Assembly: GCA_963779485.1 (NCBI GenBank)
Contig: CAVZYJ010000017.1
Span: forward strand, 62,001-126,000
Reading direction: 5' to 3'
Length of the DNA: 64,000 bases
From: CAVVJA01 sp963779485
Lineage (GTDB): Bacteria; Actinomycetota; Actinomycetes; Mycobacteriales; Jatrophihabitantaceae
Below the pieces are notes generated by a model. That model did no database searches. It saw only the letters and a program-made list of their open reading frames with translations, and was not told where the DNA came from. The translations under genes and the position numbers were made by a program. Shown in pieces: positions 1 to 8,337 of the stretch. Every line of letters starts with the position of its first letter. Positions within the stretch are counted from its first letter, which is position 1.

Positions 1-57
1 AGTCCTTCGGACGTCGTCACGACCTCCATTGTTGCCGATTCGCCGATCGAGCTTCGC

Positions 58-95
58 GGCGACCAGGGTCGCCGGTGGTCGCCATTTCGCGAAAT
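58..95. promoter_or_regulatory. Inverted repeats upstream of greA
   Basis: The leader of greA carries a 7-bp inverted repeat (58-64 with 67-73) followed at once by the perfect 12-bp palindrome ATTTCGCGAAAT at 84-95. The palindrome lies about 60 bp before the greA start and could be an operator. No convincing -35/-10 pair was found in the first 156 bases, which otherwise hold no gene. Confidence 0.3.
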
Positions 96-156
96 CACTG
101 AGAACAATGTTAGTTTCGACGTTCTGTTTGCACCTGGTCCACCCGTAGGAGAGCCC

Positions 157-651
157 GTGCCCAGCACCGACGACACCGCCACCTGGCTGACCCAGGAGGC
201 TCACGACCGGCTGAGCAAGGAGCTTGCGGAGCTGATCGCCAATCGTCCCATCATCGCCAAGGAGATCAACGATCGCCGCGAGGAAGGCGATCTGCGCGAG
301 AACGGTGGTTATCAGGCTGCGCGCGAGGAGCAGGCGAAGCAGGAAGGCCGCATCCTCCAGTTGCAGGCGCTGCTCCGGGCCGCCACGGTGGGCGAGGCTC
401 CCACCCGAAAGGGCACGGCCGGTCCGGGCATGGTGGTGCAGGTGCGCTTCGACGCCGATGAGGACGTCGAGGAGTTCCTGATCGGCTCGCGGGAGGAAGC
501 CGCGACGACCGACCTCGCGGTGTACTCGGCCGCGTCGCCACTGGGCCGAGCGCTCGCCGGAGCGCGCGAGGGCTCGACGGTGACCTATGACACGCCGACC
601 GGCAAGACGATGCAGGTCACGTTGCTGTCGGCCCGTCCGTTCAGCGGCTGA
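157..651 (+). CDS. greA: Transcription elongation factor GreA
   Basis: GreA rescues backtracked RNA polymerase by inserting a coiled-coil into the secondary channel and stimulating transcript cleavage. The 164-residue product has the expected length. It has an N-terminal helical hairpin whose tip carries the acidic motif EGDLRENGGY (residues 43-52), followed by an FKBP-like C-terminal domain. The GTG start is preceded by a GTAGGAGAG ribosome site. In mycobacteria greA also lies near metB and cbs, as it does here about 13 kb away. It converges with the Lrp regulator downstream. Confidence 0.95.
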   Translation: MPSTDDTATWLTQEAHDRLSKELAELIANRPIIAKEINDRREEGDLRENGGYQAAREEQAKQEGRILQLQALLRAATVGEAPTRKGTAGPGMVVQVRFDADEDVEEFLIGSREEAATTDLAVYSAASPLGRALAGAREGSTVTYDTPTGKTMQVTLLSARPFSG

Positions 652-663
652 GCCGACGGACGG
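633..663. terminator. Possible bidirectional terminator hairpin
   Basis: CCGTCCG at 633-639 pairs with CGGACGG at 657-663, with a 17-nt loop. It sits across the convergent ends of greA and the Lrp gene. There is no U-tract, so if it terminates transcription it is of the tract-less actinobacterial type. Confidence 0.4.
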
Positions 664-667
664 CCGC

Positions 668-1165
668 TCAGCGGTCCTCGGCCCGCTGGATCAGCGGGAT
701 CACCCGGTGCGGTATCGGGTTGGCCATGGCGATGACCGTCGACGTGCGCACGATCGCGGAGTCTCCGTTGACCCGGTCGATAACCCGCTGCAAGTCCGAG
801 TTGGAACGCGCAACGAGCCGGCACAGCATGTCGCCCTGCCCGGTGATGGTATGCACCTCGAGCACCTCGGGGATCGTCGCCAGATGCCGTAACACGGACG
901 CGCCGTTGCCCTGCCGGATCTCGAGCGTGGCGAACGCGGTCACGTGATAGCCGAGGGCCTCCGGATCGACCTGCGGAGCGAAGCTTGCGATGACGCCTCG
1001 CGCGACCAGCCGATCCAGTCGCGCCTGGGCCGTGGCCCGGGCCACCCCGAGCCGACGAGACAACTCGAGTACGCCGATCCGTGGCTCGGCGGTCAGTTCC
1101 CGCAGCAACCGGGCATCGAGCGCGTCGATCGCCTCGCGGCGCTCCCCGCTTCCGCGCTCGGTCAT
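668..1165 (-). CDS. Lrp/AsnC family transcriptional regulator
   Basis: This is a 165-residue one-domain-pair regulator: an N-terminal winged helix-turn-helix (about residues 12-60, opening IDALDARLLREL) joined to an RAM ligand-binding domain (about 75-155). Members sense amino acids or similar small effectors and bind DNA as octamers. The ATG at 1165 lies 5 bp after the stop of the ABC permease gene, so regulator and exporter are probably co-transcribed. That arrangement suggests it controls the transporter. The effector cannot be predicted. Confidence 0.85.
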   Translation of the reverse strand: MTERGSGERREAIDALDARLLRELTAEPRIGVLELSRRLGVARATAQARLDRLVARGVIASFAPQVDPEALGYHVTAFATLEIRQGNGASVLRHLATIPEVLEVHTITGQGDMLCRLVARSNSDLQRVIDRVNGDSAIVRTSTVIAMANPIPHRVIPLIQRAEDR

Positions 1166-1170
1166 GCGAC

Positions 1171-2007
1171 TCAGCGTGACATGCGCCGGACGGAACGAAT
1201 GCACAACGGCACGAACACCAGCACGATCCCGATGAACCATGCCGTGGCCTGCAGGAGCTGCCCCCCGAGCGGGGGGACGCCGAACTCGTGGCAGAGGACA
1301 TCCGACAAGTAGAAGCGGCGGACGGTATTCACCTCGACGGTCACCGGGTTGATGTTCGCGAAGCCCTGCAGCCAGGACGGCATGGTGTCGGTGCGGACGA
1401 AGGCGGAGCTGGCAAACGTCAACGGGAACAGCCAGATGAAGCCACCCGACTGGGCCGCCTCGACCGTCTTCACGATCAGGCCGATGAAGATGCCGATCCA
1501 ACTGAACGCAAAGCTGAATGCCAGCATGACCAGCGTGCCCGCGATGGCGCCCCAGAATCCGCCACTGAACCGGAAACCGGTGAGCATGCCGACGCCGAGC
1601 ATGATCAGGAATATCAGCGTGGCCCGGATCAGGTCGGAGATGGCTCGGCCCAGAAGCATCGCCGCCCGCGACATGGGCAGCGAACGGAAGCGGTCGAACA
1701 GCCCCTTCTGCAGGTCGTCGGCCATGCCGATGCCCGTCGCCGCACCGTTGAACAGCAGGGTCTGGACGAATATCCCCGGCATCAGGTAGTCGACATAATC
1801 CGCCTGCGAGCCGCCGACGTCGATCGAACCGCCGAAGACGTATCGGAACAGCAGCACGAACAACACGGGTTGCACGATCGAGAAGACGAGCAGGTCCGGT
1901 ACCCGGACGATCTGCTTGATCAGCCGGACCGTCATCACCCACGAGTCACCGAAGATCGTGCCGCGCCGCGCCGCGTAGTCGCGCACCGCCACCTGGACTG
2001 TAGTCAT
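1171..2007 (-). CDS. ABC-2 type transporter permease (DrrB-like)
   Basis: This 278-residue membrane protein is the channel half of an exporter. It has about six hydrophobic segments between residues 45 and 270 and the ABC-2 permease layout typical of DrrB/daunorubicin-resistance proteins. Its start overlaps the stop of the ATPase gene by four bases (ATGA), showing translational coupling. Related two-gene systems export drugs, lipids or polyketides; nothing here identifies the cargo. Confidence 0.88.
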   Translation of the reverse strand: MTTVQVAVRDYAARRGTIFGDSWVMTVRLIKQIVRVPDLLVFSIVQPVLFVLLFRYVFGGSIDVGGSQADYVDYLMPGIFVQTLLFNGAATGIGMADDLQKGLFDRFRSLPMSRAAMLLGRAISDLIRATLIFLIMLGVGMLTGFRFSGGFWGAIAGTLVMLAFSFAFSWIGIFIGLIVKTVEAAQSGGFIWLFPLTFASSAFVRTDTMPSWLQGFANINPVTVEVNTVRRFYLSDVLCHEFGVPPLGGQLLQATAWFIGIVLVFVPLCIRSVRRMSR

Positions 2008-2987
2008 CGCTCGGTCGCTCCGTCGTCGTCCGCCTGGGGTGGGTCGGCGCTCTCGGCGGCGTGGCCGGTGAGGCGCAGGAACACGTCATCCAGCGTGGGC
2101 CGGCGCAAGCCGAGATCGGCGATCGGCACGTGTGCCCCGTCGAGTTCTCGCACTACTTCGGCGAAGACACTCGCGCCCTCCGTGACCGGAACGCAGATGG
2201 TCAGGTCCTCCAGGGTCGGCTCGGTTCCGTCGCCGACCTTGCGCATGATCTCCACCGCCCGGCCCGCGTCCGCAGCGGATTCGATGACGAGTACGAGACG
2301 CGTTCCGCCCACCTGGGCCTTGAGCTCGTTCGAGGTCCCCTCGGCAATGACCCGGCCCGAATCGATCACCGCGATCGAATTGGCCAACCGGTCGGCTTCC
2401 TCCAGGTACTGCGTGGTCAAGAGCATCGTCGTGCCGTCCCGGACCAGGCCCTCGATCACCTGCCACATGCCGATCCGGCTGCGCGGGTCCAGACCGGTCG
2501 TCGGCTCGTCGAGAAAGAGCACCGGCGGGCGGGAGATCAGCGACGCCGCGATGTCCAGCCGGCGCCGCATGCCGCCGGAGTAGGTCTTGGCCAACCGGCC
2601 GGCGGCGTCGGTGAGGTCGAAACGCTCGAGCAGCTCATCGGCCCGCCGGGCGGCTTCGGCGCGACCCAGGTGATACAGCCGGCCGAACATGATCAGATTC
2701 TCCCGGCCGTTGAGATAGTCGTCGAGCGCGGCGAACTGACCGGTGAGACCGATGAGCCGACGCGCCCGGGTCGGGTGAGCGACGACGTCGATGCCGGCCA
2801 CCGTGGCTCGGCCGGAGTCCGGAATCAGCAGCGTGGTCAGTACTCGCACCGCGGTGGTCTTTCCGGCACCGTTCGGCCCGAGCAAGCCGAGGATCGTTCC
2901 TTCCGGGACCTGGAGGTCGAGACCGTCGAGTGCCTTCGTGGCGCCGAAAGATTTGCGCAGCGCCTCGGCACGAACCGCAGCATCCAT
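2004..2987 (-). CDS. ABC transporter ATP-binding protein (DrrA-like)
   Basis: This is the nucleotide-binding subunit of the exporter, 327 residues. It has Walker A GPNGAGKTT at 37-45, a signature stretch YSGGMRRRLDIA near 137, Walker B ending LDEPTTGLDP near 160, and the C-terminal extension usual in DrrA proteins. I chose the ATG at 2987 because the ABC fold begins there; reading further upstream adds about 55 low-complexity residues. It is first in the operon ATPase-permease-Lrp and is divergent from the AAA ATPase gene at 3110. Confidence 0.9.
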   Translation of the reverse strand: MDAAVRAEALRKSFGATKALDGLDLQVPEGTILGLLGPNGAGKTTAVRVLTTLLIPDSGRATVAGIDVVAHPTRARRLIGLTGQFAALDDYLNGRENLIMFGRLYHLGRAEAARRADELLERFDLTDAAGRLAKTYSGGMRRRLDIAASLISRPPVLFLDEPTTGLDPRSRIGMWQVIEGLVRDGTTMLLTTQYLEEADRLANSIAVIDSGRVIAEGTSNELKAQVGGTRLVLVIESAADAGRAVEIMRKVGDGTEPTLEDLTICVPVTEGASVFAEVVRELDGAHVPIADLGLRRPTLDDVFLRLTGHAAESADPPQADDDGATER

Positions 2988-3109
2988 ACCCAAACGGTAT
3001 CGGTGGCGTCCGACACCCGTCGCCGCGTTTTCTCTCCTCGTAGCGAACAGCCCGCGCGGCGCCCTCCGGGTGGTAGCCGGATCGGTCGTTCGGGACGTAG
3101 CGTCGAAAT

Positions 3110-4555
3110 GTGACCACCCCCGTTCCGCCGCCGGATCTAGTCGCCGTCGCGACACTCGGCGACCTGCGCGCGAGCGGCCACCTGCACCGCAGCGTCAAGA
3201 CGGAGATCCGGCAGAACCTCATCGACCGGCTCGCGGCGGGCGAACCGTCGTTGCCAGGAATAGTCGGCTTCGACGACACCGTGACCCCGGAGCTCGAACG
3301 GGCGCTGCTCGCGGGCCACGACCTGGTGCTGCTCGGCGAGCGGGGGCAGGGCAAGACCCGCGTGATCCGCACGTTGGTGGGTTTGCTCGACGAGTGGACC
3401 CCGATCGTCACCGGATGCGAGATCAACGACCATCCTTACTGGCCCGTCTGCGGGCGCTGCCGGTCGCTCATCGGGCAGCTCGGCGATGCCGCGCCGGTGA
3501 GCTGGCGGCACCGCAGCGAGCGCTACGGCGAGAAGCTGGCCACGCCCGACACCTCGGTCGGAGACCTCATCGGCGACATCGACCCGATCAAGGTGGCCGA
3601 AGGGCGGATGCTGGGGGACCCGGACACCGTGCACTACGGCCTCGTTCCCCGCACCAACCGGGGCATCTTCGCGGTGAACGAACTGCCCGATCTGGCCGAG
3701 CGCATTCAGGTCGCCCTGCTCAACGTGCTCGAGGAGCGCGACATCCAGGTGCGGGGCTACCAGCTGCGGCTGCCGCTGGATCTGCTCATGGTGGCGAGCG
3801 CCAATCCAGAGGACTACACCAACCGTGGTCGCATCATCACGCCGCTCAAGGATCGCTTCGGAGCCGAGGTGCGCACGCACTATCCGCTGACGCTGGATGA
3901 CGAACTTGCCCTGGTGGCGCAAGAGGCGGCCGTGCTCTGGGATGACGCGAGCCACGCCGCGCCACTCGTGCCGCAGCATTTGCTGGAAGTGATCGGACGC
4001 TTCGCTCGGGCTGTCCGGGATGCGCCGCAGGTCGACCAGCGGTCCGGTGTGTCGGCCCGGTTCGCGATCGCCGGGGTCGAGACCGTCGCCGCCTCGGCCG
4101 TGCGCCGCGCCGCGGTCGCCGGAGAGACAGTTGCCGTGGCCCGGGTGTGTGACCTGCCGGCGGTCATCCCGGCCTCCCGCGGGAAAGTCGAGTTCGACGA
4201 CGCGGACGAGGGCCGGGAGTTCGAGGTGCTCGACCACTTGTTGCGCCGCGCGGTTGCCGAGACCTACCGGGCCCGGCTCGCTGGACTGGACCTGCGCCCG
4301 CTCCAGGAGCGTTTCGACGCCGGCCTGCTGGTCGAGTCCGGCGACACGGTGCCCGCGGACTCCCTGCTCGAGCAGATCGGCTCAGTGCCCGGCCTGGCCG
4401 GCCTGCTGGAACGGCTGGAGCCGGGCGGGATCGGGGAAGGCCCCGCGGCCGTCGGCATCGCCGCCGCCGTGGTCGAGTTCGCCCTCGAAGGGCTGTATCT
4501 GAACAAGCGACTCGCGAAGGAGACCTCGGGCCACCGGACGGTCTACGGTGCCTAG
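3110..4555 (+). CDS. MoxR/magnesium-chelatase-like AAA ATPase
   Basis: This is a 481-residue AAA+ ATPase with Walker A GERGQGKTR at residues 76-84, a Walker B-type element around FAVNELPDL near 188, and a sensor region with NPEDYTNRGR. The layout resembles the ChlI/MoxR group. Such ATPases work with a partner carrying a von Willebrand A domain, inserting metals or remodelling proteins, and the next gene encodes exactly such a partner. The GTG start at 3110 follows closely on an ATG in another frame. The client is unknown. Confidence 0.85.
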   Translation: MTTPVPPPDLVAVATLGDLRASGHLHRSVKTEIRQNLIDRLAAGEPSLPGIVGFDDTVTPELERALLAGHDLVLLGERGQGKTRVIRTLVGLLDEWTPIVTGCEINDHPYWPVCGRCRSLIGQLGDAAPVSWRHRSERYGEKLATPDTSVGDLIGDIDPIKVAEGRMLGDPDTVHYGLVPRTNRGIFAVNELPDLAERIQVALLNVLEERDIQVRGYQLRLPLDLLMVASANPEDYTNRGRIITPLKDRFGAEVRTHYPLTLDDELALVAQEAAVLWDDASHAAPLVPQHLLEVIGRFARAVRDAPQVDQRSGVSARFAIAGVETVAASAVRRAAVAGETVAVARVCDLPAVIPASRGKVEFDDADEGREFEVLDHLLRRAVAETYRARLAGLDLRPLQERFDAGLLVESGDTVPADSLLEQIGSVPGLAGLLERLEPGGIGEGPAAVGIAAAVVEFALEGLYLNKRLAKETSGHRTVYGA

Positions 4556-4600
4556 CCGAGTCCGGCCACACTCGCCCGGCGGCTCCCCGTCACCAGTCGT

Positions 4601-4643
4601 GATCTTGGACTTAATGCCCTCTGGCGACGATATCTCCAAGATC
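4601..4643. repeat. 9-bp inverted repeat between AAA and VWA genes
   Basis: GATCTTGGA at 4601-4609 is exactly complemented by TCCAAGATC at 4635-4643, with 25 bases between. It lies in the 116-bp gap between the ATPase and VWA genes. It could form an mRNA hairpin that tunes the downstream gene, serve as a protein site, or be a dispersed intergenic repeat. Confidence 0.5.
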
Positions 4644-4671
4644 ATCACAAGAATGGGCCGGTGAGCGGCCC

Positions 4672-6639
4672 ATGAGCGGTGTCCGGTACGGCGCGTGGCA
4701 CGGCGGCCCCGATCCGCTGGAGCCGCCGTATGACATCCGCGAGGCGCTGGACGACATCGGCGACGACGTGCTCGCCGGCATGTCACCACGCAATGCCCTG
4801 AACCGGTTGCTGCGGCTCGGCCCGGACGGCCGCAACGGGCTCGACGCCTTGCGCCAGGCGGCGCGCAACCGAGCCCGCGAGCTGCGCCGCAGCAACCGGC
4901 TGGACGGCACGCTCGACCAGGTGCGCGAACTGCTCGACGCGGCAGTGACGGACGAGCGGAAGGCGCTCTTCCCGGATCCCGATGACAGCGCCCGGATGGC
5001 CGAAGCCGAGCTCGACGCCCTGCCACGTGACACCTCGCGGGCCGTGCGGGCCCTGGCCGACTATCCATGGCGCTCCCCAGAGGCACGAGAGAAGTACCAG
5101 CAAATTCAGGATCTGCTGCGCAGCGAGGTGCTGGACGCCCAGTTCGCGGGACTGCGCGACGCCATGCGATCGGCCACGCCGGAGGATCTCGCGCGCGTCC
5201 GGGACATGATGCGCGCGCTCAACGACATGCTCGACGCGGACGCCCGCGGCGAGCACACGCAGCAGCAGTTCGACGAATTCATGCAGGAGTACGGCGAGTT
5301 CTTCCCGGACAACCCGCGCAACCTGGAGGAACTGGTGGACTCGTTGGCGCGGCGGGCCGCGGCCGCGCAACGCCTCCTGGACTCGCTGACGCCGGACCAG
5401 CGAGCCGAGCTGGCTGGGCTGATGGAGCACGCGCTTCGCGACGCTGGCCTGGCCGAGGAGATGGGCCGGCTACACAGTTCCCTGCGCGCCGCTCGTCCCG
5501 ACCTGCCCTGGGGTGGCGGCGAGCGGATGAGCGGCGATCAACCGCTGGGCTATGCGGACGCAACCGGCGCGCTAGCGGAGCTGGCCGACCTCGACGAACT
5601 GACCGAGCTGTCGTTGCAGGACTATCCCGGGGCCAGCCTGGCCGACATCGACGAGGACATGGTCGAGCGGGCGTTGGGACGGTCGGCCGCCGACCAGCTC
5701 GCGGCGTTACGGCGCATCGAGAAAGAGCTGCAGGAACAGGGCTATCTGCAACGCACCAGCAAGGGCCTGCAGCTGACCCCCCGCGCGATGCGGCGACTCG
5801 GCGCGACCGCGTTGCGGCGCGTCTTCGCGCAGCTCGACGCGCGCGGCCGCGGCGGCCACGACGTTCGTGACGCAGGGGCGGCGGGCGAGATCACCGGCGC
5901 CAGCCGCGAATGGCAGTTCGGCGACGAGCAACCCTTCGACGTGGTCCGCACCGTCCGCAACGCCGTGCTACGCACCGCGGCCGACGTTCGGGACGAGCGC
6001 CGGATTCGGGTCCGCGCCGACGACTTCGAGGTCGTCGAGACCGAGCGTCGCAGCTTCGCCGCGGTCGCGCTGCTGGTTGACATGTCGTACTCGATGGAGC
6101 TGCGGGGCACGTGGGGCGAAGCGAAGACGACGGCGATGGCGCTGCACGCGCTCGTCACGACCAAGTACCCCCAGGACGCGATCGAGATCATCGGATTCAG
6201 CGACTACGCCCGCGTCATGTCGCCCCGCGCGTTGATCGATCATGACTGGGATCGCGTGCAAGGCACCAACCTGCAGCACGCGCTGATGCTGGCGCGCCGA
6301 CACCTCGACAAGCACCGCTCGGCCGAGCCGGTGATCATGGTGATCACTGATGGTGAGCCGACGGCCCACATCGCCGCGGATGGGTTCGCCGACTTCGCCT
6401 GGCCGCCGACTCGCGAGACGATCGCCGCCACGCTGGCCGAGGTCGAGCGGTGCACGCGCCGAGGCGCGGTGATCAACGTGTTCATGCTCGACGACGAACC
6501 GCGCCTGGTGGCTTTCATGCACGAGCTCGGGCGGCGCAACGGCGGGCGGGTGCTCATGCCGTCGCGCGGCCGGCTCGGCGAGTACGTCGTCTCGGACTAC
6601 CTGCGCGCACGAGGCGGTCGCCACCGCCGCGCGGGGTGA
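4672..6639 (+). CDS. VWA domain-containing protein (CoxE/ChlD-like)
   Basis: The product is 655 residues. The N-terminal two thirds are long, charged and probably helical. The C-terminal part (about 455-645) is a von Willebrand factor A domain with the metal-adhesion motif DMSYS (D470, S472, S474) and a later ITDGEPTAH loop. Paired with the preceding AAA ATPase it forms a MoxR/VWA-type module. The ATG at 4672 fits the reading frame; a GTG 11 bases earlier is out of frame. No signal peptide or membrane segment is visible, so it is probably cytoplasmic. Confidence 0.83.
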   Translation: MSGVRYGAWHGGPDPLEPPYDIREALDDIGDDVLAGMSPRNALNRLLRLGPDGRNGLDALRQAARNRARELRRSNRLDGTLDQVRELLDAAVTDERKALFPDPDDSARMAEAELDALPRDTSRAVRALADYPWRSPEAREKYQQIQDLLRSEVLDAQFAGLRDAMRSATPEDLARVRDMMRALNDMLDADARGEHTQQQFDEFMQEYGEFFPDNPRNLEELVDSLARRAAAAQRLLDSLTPDQRAELAGLMEHALRDAGLAEEMGRLHSSLRAARPDLPWGGGERMSGDQPLGYADATGALAELADLDELTELSLQDYPGASLADIDEDMVERALGRSAADQLAALRRIEKELQEQGYLQRTSKGLQLTPRAMRRLGATALRRVFAQLDARGRGGHDVRDAGAAGEITGASREWQFGDEQPFDVVRTVRNAVLRTAADVRDERRIRVRADDFEVVETERRSFAAVALLVDMSYSMELRGTWGEAKTTAMALHALVTTKYPQDAIEIIGFSDYARVMSPRALIDHDWDRVQGTNLQHALMLARRHLDKHRSAEPVIMVITDGEPTAHIAADGFADFAWPPTRETIAATLAEVERCTRRGAVINVFMLDDEPRLVAFMHELGRRNGGRVLMPSRGRLGEYVVSDYLRARGGRHRRAG

Positions 6640-6642
6640 GCG

Positions 6643-7086
6643 GTGGGCTCCTTCGTCGAGGTCGTCGATCCGGCCCGGACGCGAGCGCTGCGGCGCGCCG
6701 TGCTGCGGCCGGCGCTCCGACCCGAAGATCCGTTGCCCGGCGACGACATCCCGGAAGCGGTGCACATCGGCGCGTTGGACGACTTCCACGTCGTGCTCGG
6801 CACCTGTTTCGTCTACCCGGCTCCGTACCCCGGACCGGTGGCCCTGCCCGCTCCGCACTGGCGACTCCGCTCGATGGCCACAGCGCCCGCGGAGCGCGGT
6901 CAGGGCATCGGCCGGGCCGTCCTCCAAGGCGCCCAGGACTACGTCGCCGGGGCCGGCGGCCGGTCGCTGTGGTGCCACGCGCGCGACACCGCGGTGGGGT
7001 TCTACGCCGCCAACGGCTGGCACATCGACGGCGAACCGTTCGTCGAGCACCGCCTACCGCACCGCCGGATGTGGCGCACCCTCTAA
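6643..7086 (+). CDS. GNAT family N-acetyltransferase
   Basis: This 147-residue single-domain acetyltransferase has the acetyl-CoA pyrophosphate loop RGQGIGRAVL (about residues 85-95) and the usual C-terminal run GFYAANGWH followed by the last strand. It would transfer an acetyl group to an amine; the substrate cannot be told. It begins with GTG three bases after the VWA stop and so is likely in the same transcript. Confidence 0.82.
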   Translation: MGSFVEVVDPARTRALRRAVLRPALRPEDPLPGDDIPEAVHIGALDDFHVVLGTCFVYPAPYPGPVALPAPHWRLRSMATAPAERGQGIGRAVLQGAQDYVAGAGGRSLWCHARDTAVGFYAANGWHIDGEPFVEHRLPHRRMWRTL

Positions 7087-7103
7087 CCGGGGGCACGGAA
7101 ACC

Positions 7104-7131
7104 GGAACCTCCGGCGACGGTCACCTCGTCT
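7104..7131 (+). promoter_or_regulatory. ECF-type promoter of the sigma factor gene
   Basis: GGAACC at 7104-7109 and CGTCT at 7127-7131 are separated by 17 bp, the textbook arrangement for many extracytoplasmic-function sigma factors. Transcription would start near 7138, just ahead of the AGGAGG ribosome site at 7141-7146. Its position immediately before an ECF sigma gene suggests autoregulation. Confidence 0.6.
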
Positions 7132-7151
7132 AAGCCGGTGAGGAGGACGAA

Positions 7152-7628
7152 GTGGCTGACGACGCCGCGTTCCGGACCTTCGTCGACCGGCATGGTCCGA
7201 CGTTGCTGCAGGCCGCCCGCCTCCTGACCGGCGACCACCACCGCGGCGAGGACCTGGTGCAGGTAGCGCTGACGAAGCTGTACCTGAAGTGGGACAAGCT
7301 GACCGATCCGCTCGCCTATGCGCGACGCATCCTGGTCACGAGTCACATCGACTCGACGCGCCGCCGATGGTGGGGCGAGCGGCCGTCCGATGATCTTCCG
7401 GACGAAAGCCACTCCGACGCCGCCTTCGCGGCGACCGAGGAACGGGACGAGATCCGTCGGCTGCTGCGCGAGCTCCGCCCGCGCGAACGGGCGGCGATCG
7501 TCCTGCGCTACTACTGCGATCTGTCCGAGGAAGAGACGGCCGCCACGCTGGGCGTCGCCGTCGGCACGGTCAAGAGCACGTGCGCCCGAGCCCTGGCGCG
7601 GCTCCGGGTCGAAAGTGGTGTGACATGA
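7152..7628 (+). CDS. SigE-family ECF RNA polymerase sigma factor
   Basis: This 158-residue sigma-70 family protein has region 2 at about residues 8-75 (core binding, -10 recognition) and region 4 at about 95-150 (helix-turn-helix for -35). It lacks regions 1 and 3, as expected for the ECF class. The GTG start has a perfect AGGAGG six bases upstream. Its stop overlaps the start of the next gene (ATGA), which encodes a membrane protein that may act as its sensor or anti-sigma partner. Confidence 0.9.
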   Translation: MADDAAFRTFVDRHGPTLLQAARLLTGDHHRGEDLVQVALTKLYLKWDKLTDPLAYARRILVTSHIDSTRRRWWGERPSDDLPDESHSDAAFAATEERDEIRRLLRELRPRERAAIVLRYYCDLSEEETAATLGVAVGTVKSTCARALARLRVESGVT

Positions 7629-8335
7629 GCCCTAACGAGGAACAACTACGAGCGGCGCTCCGGCAGGGCGAGGGGGATCGGCCGAACGCCGACCGCATCA
7701 TCGCCTCCGTGCGCGCCAGCCGCCGGACGCGACGCCGGACGGCCTGGGCGATCGCCGGGAGCGTGGCCGCCGTCATCGCGATCGGCGGGGGAATCACGGC
7801 CCTCTCGATCCACTCGGGCCGTACGACATCCAGGCCGTCGGCGGCCAGCGGAGCCCAGGCCGCCGCTGCGTCATCAGGGTCAGCGAAGTACGGAGCCGCG
7901 GCGCCCGCGCCCACCGTTCCACCGTGCCCGGTCGCGCCACCTGAGGCGGCCAGGCCGAGCGGCGCCAGCCCCGACCGCCTCCTCCCCAACGGAATCGTCG
8001 CCATCCGGATATGCCTCTACCAGCCGGGAACGGCGGGCTTGGCCGGGACGACCGAGGTCACCGGTGCCGCCGCCCAGCAGCTGGCCGACCGGCTGGACGG
8101 CAGCCCGCTGTTGCCGACCCACTCCGCTCCACCCTGCCCACCAGGCCCCAGCATCGCGATCCTGGCGCGTACCACGTCCGGTGATGTGCCCGTCGTCGCC
8201 GGAAACGCGGTCTGCGGAGACATCACGAACGGCCAGATCACTCGAATGGCTCGCGGCGTGCTCCAGAACGAGATCAGCACGATCCTGAAGCCGGTCACTC
8301 CAGGGCGCAACACGGTCGGCCCCGGCCCGAGCTGA
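7625..8335 (+). CDS. Membrane protein coupled to the ECF sigma factor
   Basis: This 236-residue protein has a short charged cytoplasmic N-terminus (about 1-35), one membrane helix (about 37-58) and an Ala/Pro-rich extracytoplasmic part of some 175 residues. I recognise no named domain. The ATG at 7625 overlaps the sigma stop by four bases, so the pair is translationally coupled. The topology fits a membrane-bound regulator of the sigma factor, but no anti-sigma fold or zinc motif is evident, so this role is inferred from context only. Confidence 0.7.
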   Translation: MSPNEEQLRAALRQGEGDRPNADRIIASVRASRRTRRRTAWAIAGSVAAVIAIGGGITALSIHSGRTTSRPSAASGAQAAAASSGSAKYGAAAPAPTVPPCPVAPPEAARPSGASPDRLLPNGIVAIRICLYQPGTAGLAGTTEVTGAAAQQLADRLDGSPLLPTHSAPPCPPGPSIAILARTTSGDVPVVAGNAVCGDITNGQITRMARGVLQNEISTILKPVTPGRNTVGPGPS

Positions 8336-8337
8336 GA

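Noticed and set aside
1288..2583. A 431-codon + strand frame
   Set aside because: Antisense to the ABC permease and ATPase, which carry full motifs.
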